Part shown: piece by piece, positions 43,965-46,138 of the stretch
Layout of the letters: the number at the start of each line of letters is the position of its first letter
Position numbering within the stretch: position 1 is the first letter of the stretch
Source of the DNA: Citreicoccus inhibens
GTDB lineage: Bacteria; Myxococcota; Myxococcia; Myxococcales; Myxococcaceae
Direction of reading: 5' to 3'
Assembly: GCF_019039035.1 (NCBI RefSeq)
Contig: NZ_JAHNZT010000050.1
Coordinates: 1 to 46,138 of the forward strand
DNA length: 46,138 bases
Program-made: the position numbers and the translations under genes
The notes under the pieces: model-generated
Told to the model about the DNA's origin: nothing
Database searches by the model: none
The model's input: the letters and a program-made list of their open reading frames with translations, nothing else

Positions 43965-45132
43965 GGAACACCCCCACCGCGCGCAGCGCGTCCAGCGCCA
44001 GGTCCAGGTGCCCCAGCGTGTGGCCCGCGGACAGGCAGAAGCGCAGGCGGCTCGTCCCCTCGGGGACGGTGGGCGGGCGGATGGCCTTCACCAGGATGCC
44101 GCGCTCGCGCAGGCGACGGGCGGCGTCGAGCGCGCGCTCGGGCTCGCCCAGGACGACCGGGAAGATGGCGCTGCGAGACTCCGCGGGGAGCCCCAGCGCG
44201 CGCAGCCCCTCGGCGAAGCGGCGGATGTTGCGCCAGAGCTGCGCGCGCAACTCGGGCACGCCCTCCACCATGTCCACCGCGGCCTCGGCGGCGGCGCACA
44301 GCGCGGCGGGTAGCGCGGTGGAGAAGATGAACGGCCGGGCACGGCTGATGAGCAGGTCCACCACCGCGCGCGACGTGGCCACGTAAGCCCCCATGCCGCC
44401 CAGCGACTTGCTCAGCGTGCCCATCCGCAGGTCCACCCGGTCCTCCAGGCCCAACTCCTCGCAGAGCCCCGCGCCCCGAGCGCCCAGCACGCCGGTGGCG
44501 TGGGCCTCGTCCACCATCAGCGCGGCGCCATGGGCCTCGCACGCCTCCACCAACTCGGCGAGCGGCGCCACGTCTCCGTCCATGGAGAACACCGTGTCGG
44601 TGACGACCAGCTTGCGCCGCGCCTCCGTGCGCGCCAGGGCGTCGCGGAGCGCGGCCACGTCCGCGTGCGGATAGACGACCACGCGCGCGCGGGACAGCCG
44701 GCAGCCATCCACCAGCGACGCGTGGTTGAGCGCGTCCGAGAACACCGCGTCCTCGGGGCCCACCAGCGCGGGGAGGATGCCCGTGTTGGCCGCGTAGCCG
44801 GAGTTGAAGAGGAGCACCGCCTCGGCGCGCTCGAAAGCAGCCAGCCGCGCCTCCAGCCGGTGGTGCGCGGGCGTGTCCCCCACCACCAACCGACTGGCGC
44901 CCGTGCCCAGGCCCAGGTGCTCCACCGCGAGCCGCGCCGCCTCGCGCACCGGGGCCGACGAGGCCAGCCCCAGGTAGTCATTCGAGGAGAAGTTGACCAG
45001 CGTCTCGCCGCCCAGCCGGACCACCGGGCCCTGCGGCGAATCGAGCGGCTCCACATAGCGGCGCAGCCCGCGGGCGGAGAGAGCCTCCAGGTCCGCGCGG
45101 GCCCACGCCGCCGTCACGCCACCACTCATCAC
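43957..45132 (-). CDS. bioF: 8-amino-7-oxononanoate synthase
   Basis: 391 aa PLP enzyme joining pimeloyl-thioester and alanine. Marks: [94 protein letters not shown] and the PLP Lys in [14 protein letters not shown]. Normal length. Overlaps bioB upstream by 4 bp (ATGA; start at 45132 or the next ATG at 45129) and bioD downstream by 8 bp. KBL and related AONS-like synthases share the fold, but bioB/bioD neighbours settle the name. Confidence 0.96.
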   Translation of the reverse strand: MMSGGVTAAWARADLEALSARGLRRYVEPLDSPQGPVVRLGGETLVNFSSNDYLGLASSAPVREAARLAVEHLGLGTGASRLVVGDTPAHHRLEARLAAFERAEAVLLFNSGYAANTGILPALVGPEDAVFSDALNHASLVDGCRLSRARVVVYPHADVAALRDALARTEARRKLVVTDTVFSMDGDVAPLAELVEACEAHGAALMVDEAHATGVLGARGAGLCEELGLEDRVDLRMGTLSKSLGGMGAYVATSRAVVDLLISRARPFIFSTALPAALCAAAEAAVDMVEGVPELRAQLWRNIRRFAEGLRALGLPAESRSAIFPVVLGEPERALDAARRLRERGILVKAIRPPTVPEGTSRLRFCLSAGHTLGHLDLALDALRAVGVFHG

Positions 45133-46106
45133 GGCTCCTGACGGGGCTCCAGCGGCCGGATGCCGGCCTTCTCCAGGAGCGCCATGTCCTGCGTGTACTC
45201 GGGGTTGCCGGTGGTGAGCAGCTTCTCACCGAAGAAGAGCGAGTTGGCGCCCGCCATCATGCACAACAGCTGCGCCTCCTCGTTCATCTGCATGCGGCCG
45301 GCGGACAGCCGCACCATGGACTGCGGCATGAGGATGCGCGCGGTGGCGATGGTGCGGACCATCTCCACGGACTCCACGCGCTTCTGCTCGGCCAGCGGCG
45401 TGCCCGCCACGGGCACCAGCGCGTTGATGGGCACCGACTCCGGGTGCATCTCCTGGTTGGCCAGCGTGCGCAGCAGGTTGCAGCGGTCGTCCACGGACTC
45501 GCCCATGCCGATGATGCCGCCGCAGCACACGGAGATGCCCGCGTCCCGCACGCGCGCCAGCGTGTTCAACCGGTCCTGGTACGTGCGCGTGGAGATGATG
45601 TCCTCGTAGTGCTCGGAGGACGTGTCCAGGTTGTGGTTGTACGCGGTGAGCCCCGCGTCCTTCAGCCGCCGCGCCTGCGCGTCGGAGACCATGCCCAGCG
45701 TGGCGCAGGCCTCCATGCCCATGGCGCGCACGCCGCGCACCATCTCCAGCACGCTGTCGAACTGCGGGCCGTCCTTCACCTCGCGCCAGGCCGCGCCCAT
45801 GCAGAAGCGGGTGGCACCGGCCGCGCGCGCCTGCGACGCGGACTTGAGCACCTCCGGCACCGACATCAGCTTCTCCGCCTGGACCCCCGTCTTGTAGCGC
45901 GCCGCCTGCGGGCAGTACGCGCAGTCCTCCGGGCACCCGCCCGTCTTGATGGACAGGAGCGAGCAGAGCTGGACCTTGTTCTCCTGGAACACGGCCCGGT
46001 GCACCGTCTGCGCCCGGTACACCAGCTCCAGCAGCGGCAGCTTATAGAGCGCGCGAACCTCGGCGAGCGACCAGTCGTGCCGCACGCTCACACCCAAAAA
46101 CAACAC
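45129..46106 (-). CDS. bioB: Biotin synthase (5' end doubtful)
   Basis: About 325 aa visible. Radical SAM enzyme that inserts sulfur into dethiobiotin. The 4Fe-4S motif is CPEDCAYC in [20 protein letters not shown]; the 2Fe-2S/substrate regions [59 protein letters not shown] and [20 protein letters not shown] are all present. [13 protein letters not shown] near the N-terminus is conserved and starts close to 46085. The GTG at 46106 and codons before 46087 lie in a G-free stretch that looks corrupted, so the true start cannot be given. First gene of bioB-bioF-bioD as far as can be seen; the promoter is outside or destroyed. Confidence 0.93.
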   Translation of the reverse strand: MLFLGVSVRHDWSLAEVRALYKLPLLELVYRAQTVHRAVFQENKVQLCSLLSIKTGGCPEDCAYCPQAARYKTGVQAEKLMSVPEVLKSASQARAAGATRFCMGAAWREVKDGPQFDSVLEMVRGVRAMGMEACATLGMVSDAQARRLKDAGLTAYNHNLDTSSEHYEDIISTRTYQDRLNTLARVRDAGISVCCGGIIGMGESVDDRCNLLRTLANQEMHPESVPINALVPVAGTPLAEQKRVESVEMVRTIATARILMPQSMVRLSAGRMQMNEEAQLLCMMAGANSLFFGEKLLTTGNPEYTQDMALLEKAGIRPLEPRQEP

Positions 46107-46138
46107 AACAACATAATAAACATAACCATAAAAAAACT
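46087..46138. other. Suspect right tip (no G on the plus strand)
   Basis: The last 52 bases contain no G and are dominated by A and C, in contrast to everything inside. Read outward this mirrors the left tip, which lacks G on its outward strand. The pattern fits low-quality base calls at both ends of an assembled contig. It overlaps the bioB start region, so neither the start nor the promoter can be read. Confidence 0.6.

Overview
The window is about 46 kb of very GC-rich, densely packed bacterial DNA. It has about 42 genes on both strands, short intergenic gaps and many ATGA/TGATG stop-start overlaps. The best taxonomic marker is a full-length CsgA (C-signal) homologue at 14121-14810, convergent with a pyridoxamine-phosphate oxidase (called fprA in Myxococcus). 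An AgmX/PglI-type protein, a Ser/Thr kinase, a LytTR regulator, PEGA and LEA14-like lipoproteins and other predicted secreted lipoproteins fit the same picture. I infer a fruiting myxobacterium (Myxococcota, Cystobacterineae-like); the genus cannot be fixed from sequence alone. The outermost 28 and 52 bases have odd composition in a mirror-image way, so the window probably is a whole draft contig with unreliable tips.

Layout. 1-3318: an iron/heme uptake operon on the minus strand, led by a near-consensus Fur box, then a 57-aa Com-like zinc ribbon, a TonB-dependent receptor and a lipoprotein with two tandem HmuY-like domains (cut by the left edge). 3410-10548: a putative metallopeptidase, a LEA14-like lipoprotein, aat, an unknown secreted protein, an LVIVD-repeat lipoprotein, an orphan secretin N-domain protein and a CNNM/CBS (HlyC/CorC) membrane protein. 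10552-13442: a minus-strand operon of glycogen synthase, Ser/Thr kinase and LEA14-like lipoprotein. 13520-16286: the csg locus (pdxH/fprA, csgA, protoporphyrinogen oxidase), with a perfect 8-bp dyad in the csgA leader.

16406-25861: a small membrane ORF and a LytS/LytTR two-component pair; a TPR lipoprotein and a GCS2-type ligase; rlmN; a 52-aa candidate small ORF and an unknown 127-aa protein; then a class III nucleotide cyclase directly behind a calcineurin-like phosphoesterase, possibly a make/break cyclic-nucleotide pair. 26044-35370: a double-PAS histidine kinase, a PEGA protein coupled to gluQ, a four-helix membrane protein, a patatin lipoprotein, an AgmX-type protein, a GNAT acetyltransferase and miaE.

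35404-41666: an SLC13/TrkA-C transporter divergent from pckG, followed by a TPR/coiled-coil membrane protein coupled to an orphan periplasmic-binding lipoprotein. 41698-46138: an aminotransferase with a small conserved protein, then biotin genes bioB-bioF-bioD, tightly overlapped and apparently ended by a stem-loop plus U-tract that lies in the leader of the next gene. No rRNA, tRNA, CRISPR, transposase or phage structural gene was seen.
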